A stretch of DNA of 64,000 bases from an uncultured Coprococcus sp. (GTDB lineage Bacteria; Bacillota; Clostridia; Lachnospirales; Lachnospiraceae): NCBI GenBank assembly GCA_947632705.1, contig CANRQE010000001.1, positions 1 through 64,000 on the forward strand. Reading direction: 5' to 3'. The notes under the pieces are model-generated. The model saw only the letters and a list, made by a program, of their open reading frames with translations. It did no database searches and had not been told where the DNA came from. The translations under genes and the position numbers were made by a program. Below are positions 50,312 to 60,696 of this stretch, piece by piece. How positions within the stretch are numbered: position 1 is the first letter of the stretch; each line of letters begins with the position of its first letter.

Positions 50312-51556
50312 ATGTATCTGGAAGAGATAGGACGTGCGGCAAAGGCCGCAAGCCGTTTTATGGCGAAATGCGGACAGATTCAAAAAAACGAGGCCTTATT
50401 AAAGGTAGCGGAGGATTTGCTTGCACATCAGGCAGAGATCATAAAAGCAAATGAAGCAGATGTGGAAAATGCCAGAAAGAATGGTATGAGTGAGTCTTTA
50501 ATCGACCGGCTGATGTTAACGCCGGCAAGGTTTGACGGCATGACGGAGGGAATTCGGCAGGTGGCTGCATTGGAGGATCCAATCGGCGAAGTGCTGAGTA
50601 TGAAAAAACGTCCGAACGGACTGATGATCGGACAAAAACGCGTTCCGATTGGGGTAATCGGAATTATATATGAATCCCGGCCAAATGTAACGGTGGATGC
50701 GTTTGCCCTGACCTTTAAAACCGGAAACGCGGTCATCCTGCGGGGCGGCAGTGACTGCATTCATTCCAATATTGCGCTTGTGAATGTCATCCGGAATTCT
50801 TTAAGAGACAGCGGAATTGATGAAAATGCCATTTCCCTGATTGAAAAGACGGATCGTGCTGTTGCAACAGAATTTATGAAAATGAATCGGTATCTGGACC
50901 TTTTGATACCAAGAGGCGGAGCGGGTCTGATCCGGAATGTATGTGAAAACGCAACGGTTCCTGTGATAGAGACGGGAACCGGAAATTGTCATATTTATGT
51001 GGATAAGGATGCGGATCTGAAAAAGGCGGTTTCCATCATACATAATGCCAAGCTTCAGAGGCTCGGAGTCTGCAATGCATGTGAATCTCTGGTGATTCAT
51101 AAGGATATTGCCGGTGCTGCGATTCCACTCATAGCTGCAGATCTGAAGGCAGCCTCCTGTGAGATCCGCGGGGACGAAAGCGCTTGTAAGGAAGATGATT
51201 ATATTGTTTCAGCCAGTCCAGAGGATTATGGGAAGGAATATCTGGATAAGATTATATCCGTAAAAGTAGTTGAAAATCTGGATGAAGCAATTGATCATAT
51301 CAACCGGTACAGTACGGGGCATTCCGAGGCAATTATTACGGAAAATTATGATGCGGCGCAACGATTTTTGGAGGAAATTGATTCTGCCTGTGTCTATGTG
51401 AATGCATCAACCCGGTTTACGGACGGATTTATGTTTGGGTTTGGCGCAGAGATCGGAATATCGACGCAGAAGCTGCATGCCAGAGGACCGATGGGACTGT
51501 TGGCGCTGACTTCGACAAAATATATCATATATGGAAACGGACAGATCAGAGAGTGA
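50312..51556 (+). CDS. proA: Gamma-glutamyl phosphate reductase
   Basis: ProA reduces gamma-glutamyl phosphate to glutamate semialdehyde, the second step of proline synthesis. The 414-residue protein has the aldehyde dehydrogenase-like fold with [37 protein letters not shown], the catalytic Cys region [12 protein letters not shown], and [29 protein letters not shown] precedes the ATG. It works with ProB (48577). Confidence 0.97.
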   Translation: MYLEEIGRAAKAASRFMAKCGQIQKNEALLKVAEDLLAHQAEIIKANEADVENARKNGMSESLIDRLMLTPARFDGMTEGIRQVAALEDPIGEVLSMKKRPNGLMIGQKRVPIGVIGIIYESRPNVTVDAFALTFKTGNAVILRGGSDCIHSNIALVNVIRNSLRDSGIDENAISLIEKTDRAVATEFMKMNRYLDLLIPRGGAGLIRNVCENATVPVIETGTGNCHIYVDKDADLKKAVSIIHNAKLQRLGVCNACESLVIHKDIAGAAIPLIAADLKAASCEIRGDESACKEDDYIVSASPEDYGKEYLDKIISVKVVENLDEAIDHINRYSTGHSEAIITENYDAAQRFLEEIDSACVYVNASTRFTDGFMFGFGAEIGISTQKLHARGPMGLLALTSTKYIIYGNGQIRE

Positions 51557-51586
51557 CGGAGCAAAGGAGAGGTAAGGAGAAACTAT

Positions 51587-52405
51587 ATGGCAAATGAAAT
51601 GAAATTTACAGGCACAAATACATATATTGCATCAGAGGAACTGATGGCGGCAGTGGACGTGGCAAGGATGCTGGAAAAACCGCTTTTGATCAAGGGAGAA
51701 CCGGGTACGGGAAAAACCATGCTTGCAGAAGCAATCAGCCAGTCTTTGAATATGCCGTTATATGTCTGGAATATTAAATCCACAACAAAGGCGCAGGACG
51801 GACTGTATGTATATGATACGGTGCAGAGACTTTATGACAGCCAGTTCGGCGGCAGGGAAGTGGATAATATTGCCAATTATATCAAGCTCGGGAAATTAGG
51901 AGAGGCTTTTCAAAATCCGGAACAGGTGATTTTGCTGATCGATGAGATTGATAAGGCGGATCTGGAATTTCCGAATGATCTGCTGTGGGAGCTTGACAAG
52001 ATGGAATTTTATATTCATGAAACGGGGGAGACGGTGAAGGCGAAAACAAGGCCGATTGTGATTATCACTTCCAATGCTGAAAAGGAGCTTCCGGATGCGT
52101 TCTTAAGAAGGTGTATTTTTCATTATATTGCTTTTCCGGAGCCTGCCCAGATGGATGAGATCGTCAGAGCTCATTTTGAGACAATTGATGAGGATCTGTT
52201 AAAACAGGCGATGGATACCTTTTATTGGATTCGTACATTAAAGGATGTAAGAAAGAAACCGAGCACGTCAGAGCTGATCGACTGGTTAAGGGCGTTGGTG
52301 CATGGCGGTGTCGATCCGGAGACGATCAGGGAAACAACTCCGTATCTCGGCGTGCTGATTAAAAAGGATGAGGATTTGGAAGTAGTAAACAAGAGGAGAA
52401 TGTAA
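51587..52405 (+). CDS. MoxR-type AAA+ ATPase
   Basis: MoxR ATPases act as chaperone-like motors, usually on a partner VWA protein. The 272-residue protein has Walker A KGEPGTGKTMLAEA (near residue 36), Walker B LLIDEIDKAD, sensor 1 IITSNAEKELP and the arginine-finger region LRRCIFHYI. TAAGGAGAAAC precedes the ATG. Its stop overlaps the start of the VWA gene as TAATG, and the patatin gene follows, so the three form one transcription unit between proA and miaB. Confidence 0.92.
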   Translation: MANEMKFTGTNTYIASEELMAAVDVARMLEKPLLIKGEPGTGKTMLAEAISQSLNMPLYVWNIKSTTKAQDGLYVYDTVQRLYDSQFGGREVDNIANYIKLGKLGEAFQNPEQVILLIDEIDKADLEFPNDLLWELDKMEFYIHETGETVKAKTRPIVIITSNAEKELPDAFLRRCIFHYIAFPEPAQMDEIVRAHFETIDEDLLKQAMDTFYWIRTLKDVRKKPSTSELIDWLRALVHGGVDPETIRETTPYLGVLIKKDEDLEVVNKRRM

Positions 52406-53604
52406 TGTTTACAGATTTTTTCTATACCCTGAAAAACAAAGGTCTGGATGTCTCCACAACAGAATGGCTGACTCTGATGGACGCTCTTTCAAAGGGACTG
52501 GCGAAATCCAGCCTGACAGAATTTTATTATCTGGGAAGAATGATTCTTGTCAAGCATGAATCGGATTTTGACAAATATGATCTGGCCTTCATGGAATATT
52601 TTAAGGGAATCCAGAGGGAAGATGAAGTTCCTGCGCATATCATGGAATTTCTGGATAAACAGGATATGGAGACCGATCAGCAGAATAAAGAGATATATGG
52701 TGTTGAGACCAGCAGGGATGCAAATGAAGTCAAGCGGATGTTTCGGGAACGTCTGACAGAGCAGAAATCAGAACATAATGGAGGAAATTACTGGATCGGA
52801 ACCAGCGGGGGTTCTGCATTTGGGCATCACGGAAGAAACCCGGGCGGTATCCGGGTTGGAGGCGTATCCGGTATGCGTACGGCCTTTCAGGTTATGGGGG
52901 AACGTAAATATGTGGATTTCCGCCATGATAAAACGATTGATATCAGGCAGTTTCAGGTGGCGTTCCGGAGACTCAGGCAATATTCGTCAAAGCTGGATGT
53001 GCCTAAAACAGAACTGGATATCAATAAAACCGTAGACGCGACCTGCGAAAACGGAGGGTTCCTCCAGCTGGAATTTGATAAACCGAGAAAAAATACAGTG
53101 AAGCTGCTGCTGCTTTTTGACTGTGGCGGAACCATGTATCCGTTTGCAGAGCTTTGTAATAATCTCTTTCAGGCAGTGCACAAGGCCAATCACTTTAAAG
53201 ATGTGAAGACCTATTATTTTCATAATTGCATTTACAGCAAGGTGTATAAGACAGCGGAGTGTGAGATGGGCGACTGGTATGATCTGGATTATGTATTTAA
53301 ACATACAGACAAGGATTATAAGGTGATCATTATCGGTGATGCCCAAATGGCACCGGAAGAATTATTTGACCTGAACGGAAATTACAGCGGACCAAATGAC
53401 GGTATGAGCGGCTATGAATGGAATCAGCTGCTTAGAAGTAAATATAAAAAATGTGTGTGGTTAAATCCGAGACGTCATACTACCCTGTCCAGTGTATTGA
53501 GCTGGATGGAGTCGGAGGAAGCTCTGGCAAATCTGTATGACATGTATCCTTTGACCGTGGATGGTTTAAAGGCGGCAATTACCAAACTGATGGCACCGAA
53601 ATAG
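52405..53604 (+). CDS. VWA (CoxE-like) protein, MoxR partner, with altered MIDAS
   Basis: The 399-residue protein has a helical N-terminal half (TLKNKGLDVSTTEWLTLMD), a Gly-rich region around residue 130-155 (IGTSGGSAFGHHG), and a C-terminal von Willebrand A-like fold from about residue 225 (KLLLLFDCGGTMYPFAEL, YKVIIIGDAQMAPEELF). The metal site that normally reads D-x-S-x-S or D-x-G-G-S here reads D-C-G-G-T, so metal binding may be weakened. Its 1-base overlap with the MoxR gene supports direct partnership. Cytosolic; target unknown. Confidence 0.88.
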   Translation: MFTDFFYTLKNKGLDVSTTEWLTLMDALSKGLAKSSLTEFYYLGRMILVKHESDFDKYDLAFMEYFKGIQREDEVPAHIMEFLDKQDMETDQQNKEIYGVETSRDANEVKRMFRERLTEQKSEHNGGNYWIGTSGGSAFGHHGRNPGGIRVGGVSGMRTAFQVMGERKYVDFRHDKTIDIRQFQVAFRRLRQYSSKLDVPKTELDINKTVDATCENGGFLQLEFDKPRKNTVKLLLLFDCGGTMYPFAELCNNLFQAVHKANHFKDVKTYYFHNCIYSKVYKTAECEMGDWYDLDYVFKHTDKDYKVIIIGDAQMAPEELFDLNGNYSGPNDGMSGYEWNQLLRSKYKKCVWLNPRRHTTLSSVLSWMESEEALANLYDMYPLTVDGLKAAITKLMAPK

Positions 53605-53618
53605 AAAAGGAGGTTTTT

Positions 53619-54635
53619 ATGGCGGAAATGACCCGTAAGGAGCTTTTAGAAAAGCTCTCACAGATGGAGGCATCCATACAACAGAAAACCTATACAATCA
53701 ATGCAGATGAAAATAATACGAAGGATATCAAAATGAACCGTAAGTATGCTGTCTGCTTTGGCGGCGGAGGCGGCAAAGGCGCCTATCAGATCGGCGTTTA
53801 TCAGGCAATCGTGGATTATGGACTGCTGCCGCAGATCCATGCGGTTTCCGGAACCTCAATCGGAGCTTTGAACGCCATGCTGCTTGCGATGCGCGACCTG
53901 GATAATGCGGTAAAAGCGTGGGACAATATCAGCCTGAAGACCGTATTTTCACCGGATGCAGATCTGCTGTTTAATGGCTCCATAGGTATGTTTTCCAGAA
54001 ATGAAATGCTGAAGATGTTTGATCAGTATCTGGATTTTGACAGAATCCGACAGGCCGGAATGGATATTTATGTAAATGTTTCGGTAAAAGAGGGAGATAT
54101 AAATAAACCGCTTTATCTGAAGGTCAACGAGCTCCAAAAAAGCGATATAATCCAGATACTCAGTGCCTCTTCCGCCATGCCGATTATCTATGAAAGTATT
54201 TCTTATCAGGGCATGCAGCTTTCCGATGGAGGACTGACGGACAATATTCCGGTTAAGCCTCTGTATGAAAACGGATGTCAATATATTATATTGTGCGGTT
54301 TAAATCCGGCGGCAAAAAAGAATCTTGACAAATACCCAGATGCGGATTTTATTGAGATATATCCGAGCGTCAATCTGGGAGATACCTTTCAGGGTACGCT
54401 AAATTTTTCCAGGGACGCCCTGAAGTTTCGTAAAATGCTGGGTTATAAGGATGCCATGCGGGCATTCCGGGCATATTTTGAGGCAGACCCGCAGTATATT
54501 GCAACTCTGGAATATGAAAAAGAGAATGATATCAGGGAGATCAGGGCCGCATTAAAAATTACATCCATTGAAGAGCAGACACAAAGCTCTGTTAAAAGCG
54601 TAAGAGATCTTTACGACCGGTATGATATTCCATAA
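53619..54635 (+). CDS. Patatin-like phospholipase family protein
   Basis: Patatins are serine/aspartate lipid acyl hydrolases. The 338-residue protein has the oxyanion loop GGGGGKGAYQIGVYQA, the nucleophile elbow SGTSIGALNAM, and the Asp of the catalytic dyad in LSDGGLTDNIP (near residue 202), so it should be active. The first 45 residues are charged and partly coiled. There is no signal peptide, so it acts on cytoplasmic-side lipids. AAAGGAGG precedes the start, 14 bases after the VWA gene. The link with MoxR-VWA suggests a regulated lipase. Confidence 0.92.
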   Translation: MAEMTRKELLEKLSQMEASIQQKTYTINADENNTKDIKMNRKYAVCFGGGGGKGAYQIGVYQAIVDYGLLPQIHAVSGTSIGALNAMLLAMRDLDNAVKAWDNISLKTVFSPDADLLFNGSIGMFSRNEMLKMFDQYLDFDRIRQAGMDIYVNVSVKEGDINKPLYLKVNELQKSDIIQILSASSAMPIIYESISYQGMQLSDGGLTDNIPVKPLYENGCQYIILCGLNPAAKKNLDKYPDADFIEIYPSVNLGDTFQGTLNFSRDALKFRKMLGYKDAMRAFRAYFEADPQYIATLEYEKENDIREIRAALKITSIEEQTQSSVKSVRDLYDRYDIP

Positions 54636-54680
54636 TGTATTAAGAATAAACAGAACTTGTAACACGAAAGGGCAGGAAAC

Positions 54681-56135
54681 ATGCATCAGGATATCAATTT
54701 TGATCAGATCAGTCTGCAGCTGCCGCCACCGGTAAAAGAACCGGAACGGCAGTATTATTTCATTGCAAAATGCAGGCAGTATGTAAAGGAAAAAAGTGAG
54801 GAGCTGGGACGTCCTCTGACCTGTCTGGTACAGACCTTCGGCTGTCAGATGAATGTACGGGATTCGGAAAAGCTGCTTGGAATATTGGAGCAGATCGGCT
54901 ACATAAAAACAGAAAGTCAGGATGCGGATTTTGTAGTTTATAATACCTGTACGGTCAGAGAGCATGCCAATACCAAGGTTTATGGACATCTTGGCCTGAT
55001 TAAGCACCAGAAAAAGAGAAATCCGCATATGATGATTGCACTTTGCGGATGTATGATGCAGGAAGCACATGTAGTAGAAACGATTCAGAAAAAATATGGA
55101 TTTGTGGATATTGTTTTTGGCACTCATAATGTATTTAAGCTTGCAGAAATATTATGCAGCCGGATAGAGGCAGGCAGTATGATCATAGATATCTGGAAGG
55201 ATACGGATATGATCGTAGAGGATCTGCCGGCCGTCAGGGAATTCCCGTTTAAGTCAGGTGTCAATATTATGTTTGGTTGTAATAATTTCTGCAGTTATTG
55301 TATTGTTCCGTATGTCAGGGGACGGGAACGCAGCCGGAACCCGGAGGATATTCTGGAAGAAATACGAAATCTTGCAAAAGACGGCGTTGTGGAAATTATG
55401 CTGCTTGGCCAGAATGTAAATTCTTATGGCAAAAATCTAAAACAGCCGGTTACCTTTGCACAGTTACTAAAACAGGTTGTTCAGATACCTGGCATTGAGC
55501 GGGTGCGGTTTATGACTTCCCACCCGAAGGATTTGTCGGATGAACTGATTGATGTGATTGCTGCAAACGAAAAAATCTGCAGACATCTGCATCTGCCGGT
55601 CCAGTCCGGATCCTCCAGAATCCTTGAGAAAATGAACCGGCATTATACCAAGGAAGGCTATCTGGAGCTGGTACGGAAAATCAAAACAAAAATTCCGGAT
55701 ATTTCGATTACAACCGATATTATTGTAGGCTTTCCGGGAGAAACTGAGGAAGATTTTGCAGATACCATGGATGTTGTGGAACAGGTACAGTACGACGCGG
55801 CATTTACTTTTATTTACTCCAGACGAACAGGAACTCCGGCAGCCGGCTGGGAAACAGGCGCAACGCCGGAGGAAATACAGGACAGGTATCAGCGTCTTTT
55901 AAAGCGTGTGCAGGATATCGGAGCGGTCAATGCAAAAAAACTGGAAGGAAAAATCCTGCCGGTACTGGTGGAGGAAATCAGCGGGCAGGACGGCAGTCTG
56001 TTGACGGGAAGATTATCCAATAATCTTCTGGTACATTTTAAAGGGTGTCCGGAGCTGATCGGACAGATCCTTCCGGTTCGTTTAAATGAAAGTAAAGGTT
56101 TTTATTATATCGGAGAGATGATAGAACAGGAGTAA
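54681..56135 (+). CDS. miaB: tRNA-2-methylthio-N6-dimethylallyladenosine synthase MiaB
   Basis: MiaB adds the methylthio group to i6A37 of tRNA using two iron-sulfur clusters and SAM. The 484-residue protein has the N-terminal MTTase domain cysteines (FGCQMN, NTCTVREHA, CGCMMQE), radical-SAM motif GCNNFCSYCIVPYVRG and a C-terminal TRAM domain. An N-terminal extension of about 45 residues precedes the MTTase domain, as in several Clostridia. Its substrate is produced by MiaA, encoded at 60697. Confidence 0.95.
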   Translation: MHQDINFDQISLQLPPPVKEPERQYYFIAKCRQYVKEKSEELGRPLTCLVQTFGCQMNVRDSEKLLGILEQIGYIKTESQDADFVVYNTCTVREHANTKVYGHLGLIKHQKKRNPHMMIALCGCMMQEAHVVETIQKKYGFVDIVFGTHNVFKLAEILCSRIEAGSMIIDIWKDTDMIVEDLPAVREFPFKSGVNIMFGCNNFCSYCIVPYVRGRERSRNPEDILEEIRNLAKDGVVEIMLLGQNVNSYGKNLKQPVTFAQLLKQVVQIPGIERVRFMTSHPKDLSDELIDVIAANEKICRHLHLPVQSGSSRILEKMNRHYTKEGYLELVRKIKTKIPDISITTDIIVGFPGETEEDFADTMDVVEQVQYDAAFTFIYSRRTGTPAAGWETGATPEEIQDRYQRLLKRVQDIGAVNAKKLEGKILPVLVEEISGQDGSLLTGRLSNNLLVHFKGCPELIGQILPVRLNESKGFYYIGEMIEQE

Positions 56136-56140
56136 CGACA

Positions 56141-58756
56141 GTGGCAGCACTTTCACCAATGATGCAGCAGTATGTAGAAGTAAAAAAAGAATATCAGGAT
56201 TGTATATTATTTTACAGGCTTGGAGATTTTTATGAAATGTTTTTTGAGGATGCTCTGACTGCATCCAGAGTACTGGATATTACGCTGACGGGTAAGGATT
56301 GCGGACAGGAGGAACGGGCGCCTATGTGCGGGGTTCCGTATCATGCCTGCGATGTGTACCTGAACAAGCTGATCGAACAGGGGTTTAAGGTTGCAATCTG
56401 TGAACAGACAGAGGATCCGAAGAAAGCAAAAGGGATCGTAAAGCGGGAGGTCATTCGGGTTGTCACACCCGGAACCAATATGTCCGATGCGATTTTAAAC
56501 GAGGGGAAAAATAATTTCCTGATGAGTATCTATGCGAATAAGGGAAAATTCGGTCTGTCCGTCGTGGACGTTACAACGGGAGAATTCAGAACCTGCCGTG
56601 TTCAGGATATTCAAAAGCTTCAGGATGAAATCAATAAATATCAGCCATCTGAAATCATTGGAAATACAGAGTTTATGACGTCGGATCTGGATTTTGCGAA
56701 TATGACTGAGAAGCAGCATATTTCTGTTTCGGAAGCACCGGATTATTATTTCGCGGAAAATCTGTGTACGGATGCAATTATGAGGCAGTTTGGTGTTAAG
56801 AGTATGGAAGGACTGGGACTGAAGGATATTCCGGATTCCATGATATCTTCAGGTGTGCTGTTACAATATCTGCATGAAACGCAAAAAAATGCACTGGATC
56901 ATATCAATCATATCAGCCTGTATTCGATTGAGGATTATATGATGCTTGACAGTGCTACCAGAAGAAATCTGGAGCTTTGCGAGACCTTAAGGGATAAGCA
57001 GAAGAGAGGTTCCCTGTTATGGATTCTTGACAAGACCAAGACAGCGATGGGCGCCAGAATGCTTCGCAACATGATTGAGCAGCCGTTGATTAAAAAAGAA
57101 GAGATTGAGGCCCGACTTTCTGCAATTGAGGCTTTCAATGAAGATATGATTACAAGAGATGAAATCAGAGAGTATCTGAATACGATATACGATCTGGAGC
57201 GGCTGATGACAAGAATCTCACTGAGAACCGCAAATCCAAGGGATCTGCTTGCCTTTAAAACTTCACTGAAGCTGCTTCCGTATATCAGACAATTACTGCA
57301 TCCATATCAAACCGGTCTTCTGGCTGAAATTTACCGGAATATGGATGAACTGCAGGACCTGTATGAGTTGCTGGAAGCCGCAATTTCTGAGGAAGCACCG
57401 ATCATGATCCGGGAAGGCGGTATTTTCAAAGAGGGATTTTTGGAAGAAATTGATGTATTAAAATCAGCTAAAACAGACGGAAAGAACTGGATTGCAGAGC
57501 TTGAGGCAAGAGAAAAGGAACAGACCGGCATCAAGAATCTCAGAATTAAATTCAATAAGGTATTCGGCTACTATTTTGAAGTTACCAATTCCTATCAGTC
57601 TCTGGTGCCGGATTATTTTATCCGGAAACAGACAATGGCAAATGCAGAGCGATATACCACAAAGGAGCTGGACGAGCTTGCCGCTCAGATTCTCGGTTCC
57701 GAGGATAAGCTGTATGCTTTGGAGTATGAGACTTATGTAAACTTAAGGGACCGGCTTGCAGGGGAGCTGCTGAGAGTACAGAAGACGGCAAGAAGCATTG
57801 CCGTTTTAGATGTTCTGGCGTCCCTTTCCTATGTATCCATGGCGAATCACTATGTCAGACCTGAGATCAATACGGAAGGGATTATAGACATCAGGGAGGG
57901 CAGACATCCTGTGGTTGAGAAGATGACGGATCATGATATGTTTATAGCCAATGATACATATCTGAATAATTATGAAAGCCGGATATCCATTATTACAGGC
58001 CCGAATATGGCAGGAAAGTCTACCTATATGCGCCAGACTGCATTGATTGTTCTGATGGCACAGATCGGGTGCTTTGTTCCCGCCTCCGCCGCCAATATCG
58101 GTATCTGTGACAGAATCTTTACCCGGGTCGGCGCTTCCGATGATCTGGCCTCCGGACAGAGTACCTTTATGGTGGAGATGAATGAGGTTGCCAATATTCT
58201 CAGAAATGCCACGAAAAACAGTCTTTTGATCTTAGATGAGATCGGCAGAGGAACCAGCACCTATGATGGGCTGAGCATTGCATGGGCCGTGATAGAATAT
58301 ATCAGCAATCAGGAGCTTCTGGGTGCAAAAACCCTGTTTGCCACCCATTATCATGAGCTGACCGAGCTTGAGGGCAAGCTTTCATCCGTCAATAATTACT
58401 GTATTGCCGTAAAGGAGGACGGAGACGATATCGTTTTCCTGCGAAAAATCATAAAAGGCGGTGCAGACAGAAGCTATGGAATTCAGGTGGCGAAGCTGGC
58501 AGGAATTCCTGCTTCCGTGATTAACCGTGCGCAGGAAATCTGCAATGAACTGGTGGATACGGATATCACGGAGAAAATAAAAAATATCAAAATCAGCAAT
58601 GAATGTAAAAGGGCGCCGGAGGATACCCAGATGTCTTTGTTTGCATCGGCGCAGGAGAGCCAGGTGCTTGCAGAAATCAGAGAAATAGATTTGTCCAATA
58701 TGACCCCTATGAAGGCTCTGTTGTATCTGAATGAGATACAAGACAGACTTTCATAA
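56141..58756 (+). CDS. mutS: DNA mismatch repair protein MutS
   Basis: MutS recognises mismatches and recruits MutL. The 871-residue protein has the mismatch-binding region LFYRLGDFYEMFFEDA (the F-x-E type motif), the core and clamp domains, Walker A ITGPNMAGKSTYMRQ, Walker B LLILDEIGRGTSTYDG and the C-terminal helix-turn-helix GIQVAKLAGIP. The start is GTG 56141, with CAGGAG 8 bases upstream and 5 bases after miaB. mutL follows at 24 bases. Confidence 0.97.
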   Translation: MAALSPMMQQYVEVKKEYQDCILFYRLGDFYEMFFEDALTASRVLDITLTGKDCGQEERAPMCGVPYHACDVYLNKLIEQGFKVAICEQTEDPKKAKGIVKREVIRVVTPGTNMSDAILNEGKNNFLMSIYANKGKFGLSVVDVTTGEFRTCRVQDIQKLQDEINKYQPSEIIGNTEFMTSDLDFANMTEKQHISVSEAPDYYFAENLCTDAIMRQFGVKSMEGLGLKDIPDSMISSGVLLQYLHETQKNALDHINHISLYSIEDYMMLDSATRRNLELCETLRDKQKRGSLLWILDKTKTAMGARMLRNMIEQPLIKKEEIEARLSAIEAFNEDMITRDEIREYLNTIYDLERLMTRISLRTANPRDLLAFKTSLKLLPYIRQLLHPYQTGLLAEIYRNMDELQDLYELLEAAISEEAPIMIREGGIFKEGFLEEIDVLKSAKTDGKNWIAELEAREKEQTGIKNLRIKFNKVFGYYFEVTNSYQSLVPDYFIRKQTMANAERYTTKELDELAAQILGSEDKLYALEYETYVNLRDRLAGELLRVQKTARSIAVLDVLASLSYVSMANHYVRPEINTEGIIDIREGRHPVVEKMTDHDMFIANDTYLNNYESRISIITGPNMAGKSTYMRQTALIVLMAQIGCFVPASAANIGICDRIFTRVGASDDLASGQSTFMVEMNEVANILRNATKNSLLILDEIGRGTSTYDGLSIAWAVIEYISNQELLGAKTLFATHYHELTELEGKLSSVNNYCIAVKEDGDDIVFLRKIIKGGADRSYGIQVAKLAGIPASVINRAQEICNELVDTDITEKIKNIKISNECKRAPEDTQMSLFASAQESQVLAEIREIDLSNMTPMKALLYLNEIQDRLS

Positions 58757-58780
58757 GAAAAGAACAGGGAGTAAAATAGT

Positions 58781-60694
58781 ATGATCAGAGTCTTAGATCA
58801 GAATACGGTTGATAAAATAGCGGCCGGAGAGGTAATTGAAAAACCCGGTTCCGTAGTAAAGGAGTTAGTCGAGAATTCCATTGATTCCGGTGCGACTGCT
58901 GTTACCATTGAAGTAAGAGACGGAGGTATGAGCTTTATCCGGATAACGGATAATGGCTGCGGAATCGAAAAGGAGGATGTGCCGAAAGCCTTCCTTCGCC
59001 ATGCTACAAGCAAGCTGGTGTCCGCAGAGGACTTACTGCGTTTATCTTCCCTGGGATTCCGGGGAGAAGCGTTATCCAGTATTGCTGCCGTGGCACAGGT
59101 GGAATTGATCACAAAGCCAAAGGGCAGTCTTACAGGAGTCCGGTATCAGATTCACGGTGGAAAAGAGATATCCATGGAAGAAATCGGATGTCCGGACGGA
59201 ACCACGATTGTTGTCAGAAATCTGTTTTATAACACGCCCGCCAGAAAGAAATTTATGAAGACCCCTGCAACGGAGCTGTCTTATATCTATGATCTGGTGT
59301 GCCGGATCAGTATGTCCCATCCGGAGATTTCCTTCAAGATGGTTGCGAATGGAACCAACAAGCTGTTTACGTCAGGAAATGGGAAGCTGAGGGATATTAT
59401 TTATCATATCTATGGAAAAGACATTACCGGGAATCTGGTGGAAGTCCGGGCATCCAATGAACAGCTTACGATTTCCGGGTATATTGCAAGACCCTGCGTG
59501 TCAAGAGGAAACCGGTCAATGGAGGATTACTATGTCAATCACCGGTATGTCAAAAGCAATATTGTGACAAAAGCAATTGAAGATGCTTTCCGGACGTTTG
59601 TGATGGTTCATAAATTTCCGTTTACAGTCTTGAATTTTGACATTCATCCGGACCTGATAGACGTAAACATTCATCCAACTAAGATGGAACTGAAGTTTAT
59701 GGACGGACAGGCAGTTTATGACTTTACATATCAGACGATCAGGGAGCATCTCTTACTGAAGGAACTGATTCCTGAAACAACGCCGGAGCCTGACCGGGCA
59801 CCTGTATCTGTGAAAAACCGGAATATCGGAAAAAAACCGGAACCTTTTGAAACCAACAGAAGGGAAAAACTGTTTGAGGAGACATCTGCTGTCAGAGAGC
59901 CTGCGCCTGCGTATCAGGCAAAGCAGGAGGATGAAAAAAATGGAATACAGATTACAAAACAGGCAAATACAGATCAGAAAAAGCCGTCCGGGCAACAGAC
60001 ACATAACGCAGAAACGGAACAGCCGGAAGAAAAGACCGGTATGAAAAACAAACGGCAGCCGGAGCAATTTACACAGATGGATTTGTTTGAGAAACGTTTT
60101 TTGACAGAGGAAGCGAGGGTAAAACACCGTCTGATCGGACAACTGTTCCGCACCTACTGGCTGATTGAATACGGGGATAAATTCTTTATCATGGATCAGC
60201 ACGCCGCACACGAAAAGGTCAAATTCGAAGAGCTGATGGAAAATTACCGGAAGAAGCAGATTGTTTCCCAGTATCTGATGCCGCCGGCGGTTGTGACCTT
60301 ATCAGCGGCAGAAATTACCTTTTTAAAGGACAATATGGATTTGTTTGGGTCTCTGGGATATGCGCTTTCTCCTTTTGGCGGAAATGAGTACAAGCTCTCT
60401 GCCGTACCGGCCAATCTGTTTGGTTTGGACGGAAGGGAACTGTTTCTGGAGTTTATCGGAGAGCTGGCGGAGGATCATAAAAAAGCGACAATTGATATTT
60501 TTATCAGCAAGCTTTCTTCTATGGCATGCAAAGCAGCGATCAAGGGAAATACAACCATCAGCTTTGAAGAAGCGGACGCACTGATCGATCAGCTGTTAAA
60601 GCTGGAGAATCCTTATACCTGCCCCCATGGAAGGCCGACGCTGATTTCCATGACGGAACAGGAGATTGAAAAGAAATTTAAACGGATTGTGTAA
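58781..60694 (+). CDS. mutL: DNA mismatch repair protein MutL, endonuclease type
   Basis: MutL couples mismatch recognition to excision. The 637-residue protein has GHKL ATPase motifs (VVKELVENSIDSGA, ITDNGCGI, GFRGEALSSI), a variable linker (about residues 340-440) and a C-terminal domain with the endonuclease motif DQHAAHEKVKFE, ACKAAIKGN and CPHGRPT. The presence of these motifs indicates nicking activity, as in organisms without MutH. The miaA start is 2 bases after its stop. Confidence 0.97.
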   Translation: MIRVLDQNTVDKIAAGEVIEKPGSVVKELVENSIDSGATAVTIEVRDGGMSFIRITDNGCGIEKEDVPKAFLRHATSKLVSAEDLLRLSSLGFRGEALSSIAAVAQVELITKPKGSLTGVRYQIHGGKEISMEEIGCPDGTTIVVRNLFYNTPARKKFMKTPATELSYIYDLVCRISMSHPEISFKMVANGTNKLFTSGNGKLRDIIYHIYGKDITGNLVEVRASNEQLTISGYIARPCVSRGNRSMEDYYVNHRYVKSNIVTKAIEDAFRTFVMVHKFPFTVLNFDIHPDLIDVNIHPTKMELKFMDGQAVYDFTYQTIREHLLLKELIPETTPEPDRAPVSVKNRNIGKKPEPFETNRREKLFEETSAVREPAPAYQAKQEDEKNGIQITKQANTDQKKPSGQQTHNAETEQPEEKTGMKNKRQPEQFTQMDLFEKRFLTEEARVKHRLIGQLFRTYWLIEYGDKFFIMDQHAAHEKVKFEELMENYRKKQIVSQYLMPPAVVTLSAAEITFLKDNMDLFGSLGYALSPFGGNEYKLSAVPANLFGLDGRELFLEFIGELAEDHKKATIDIFISKLSSMACKAAIKGNTTISFEEADALIDQLLKLENPYTCPHGRPTLISMTEQEIEKKFKRIV

Positions 60695-60696
60695 TA

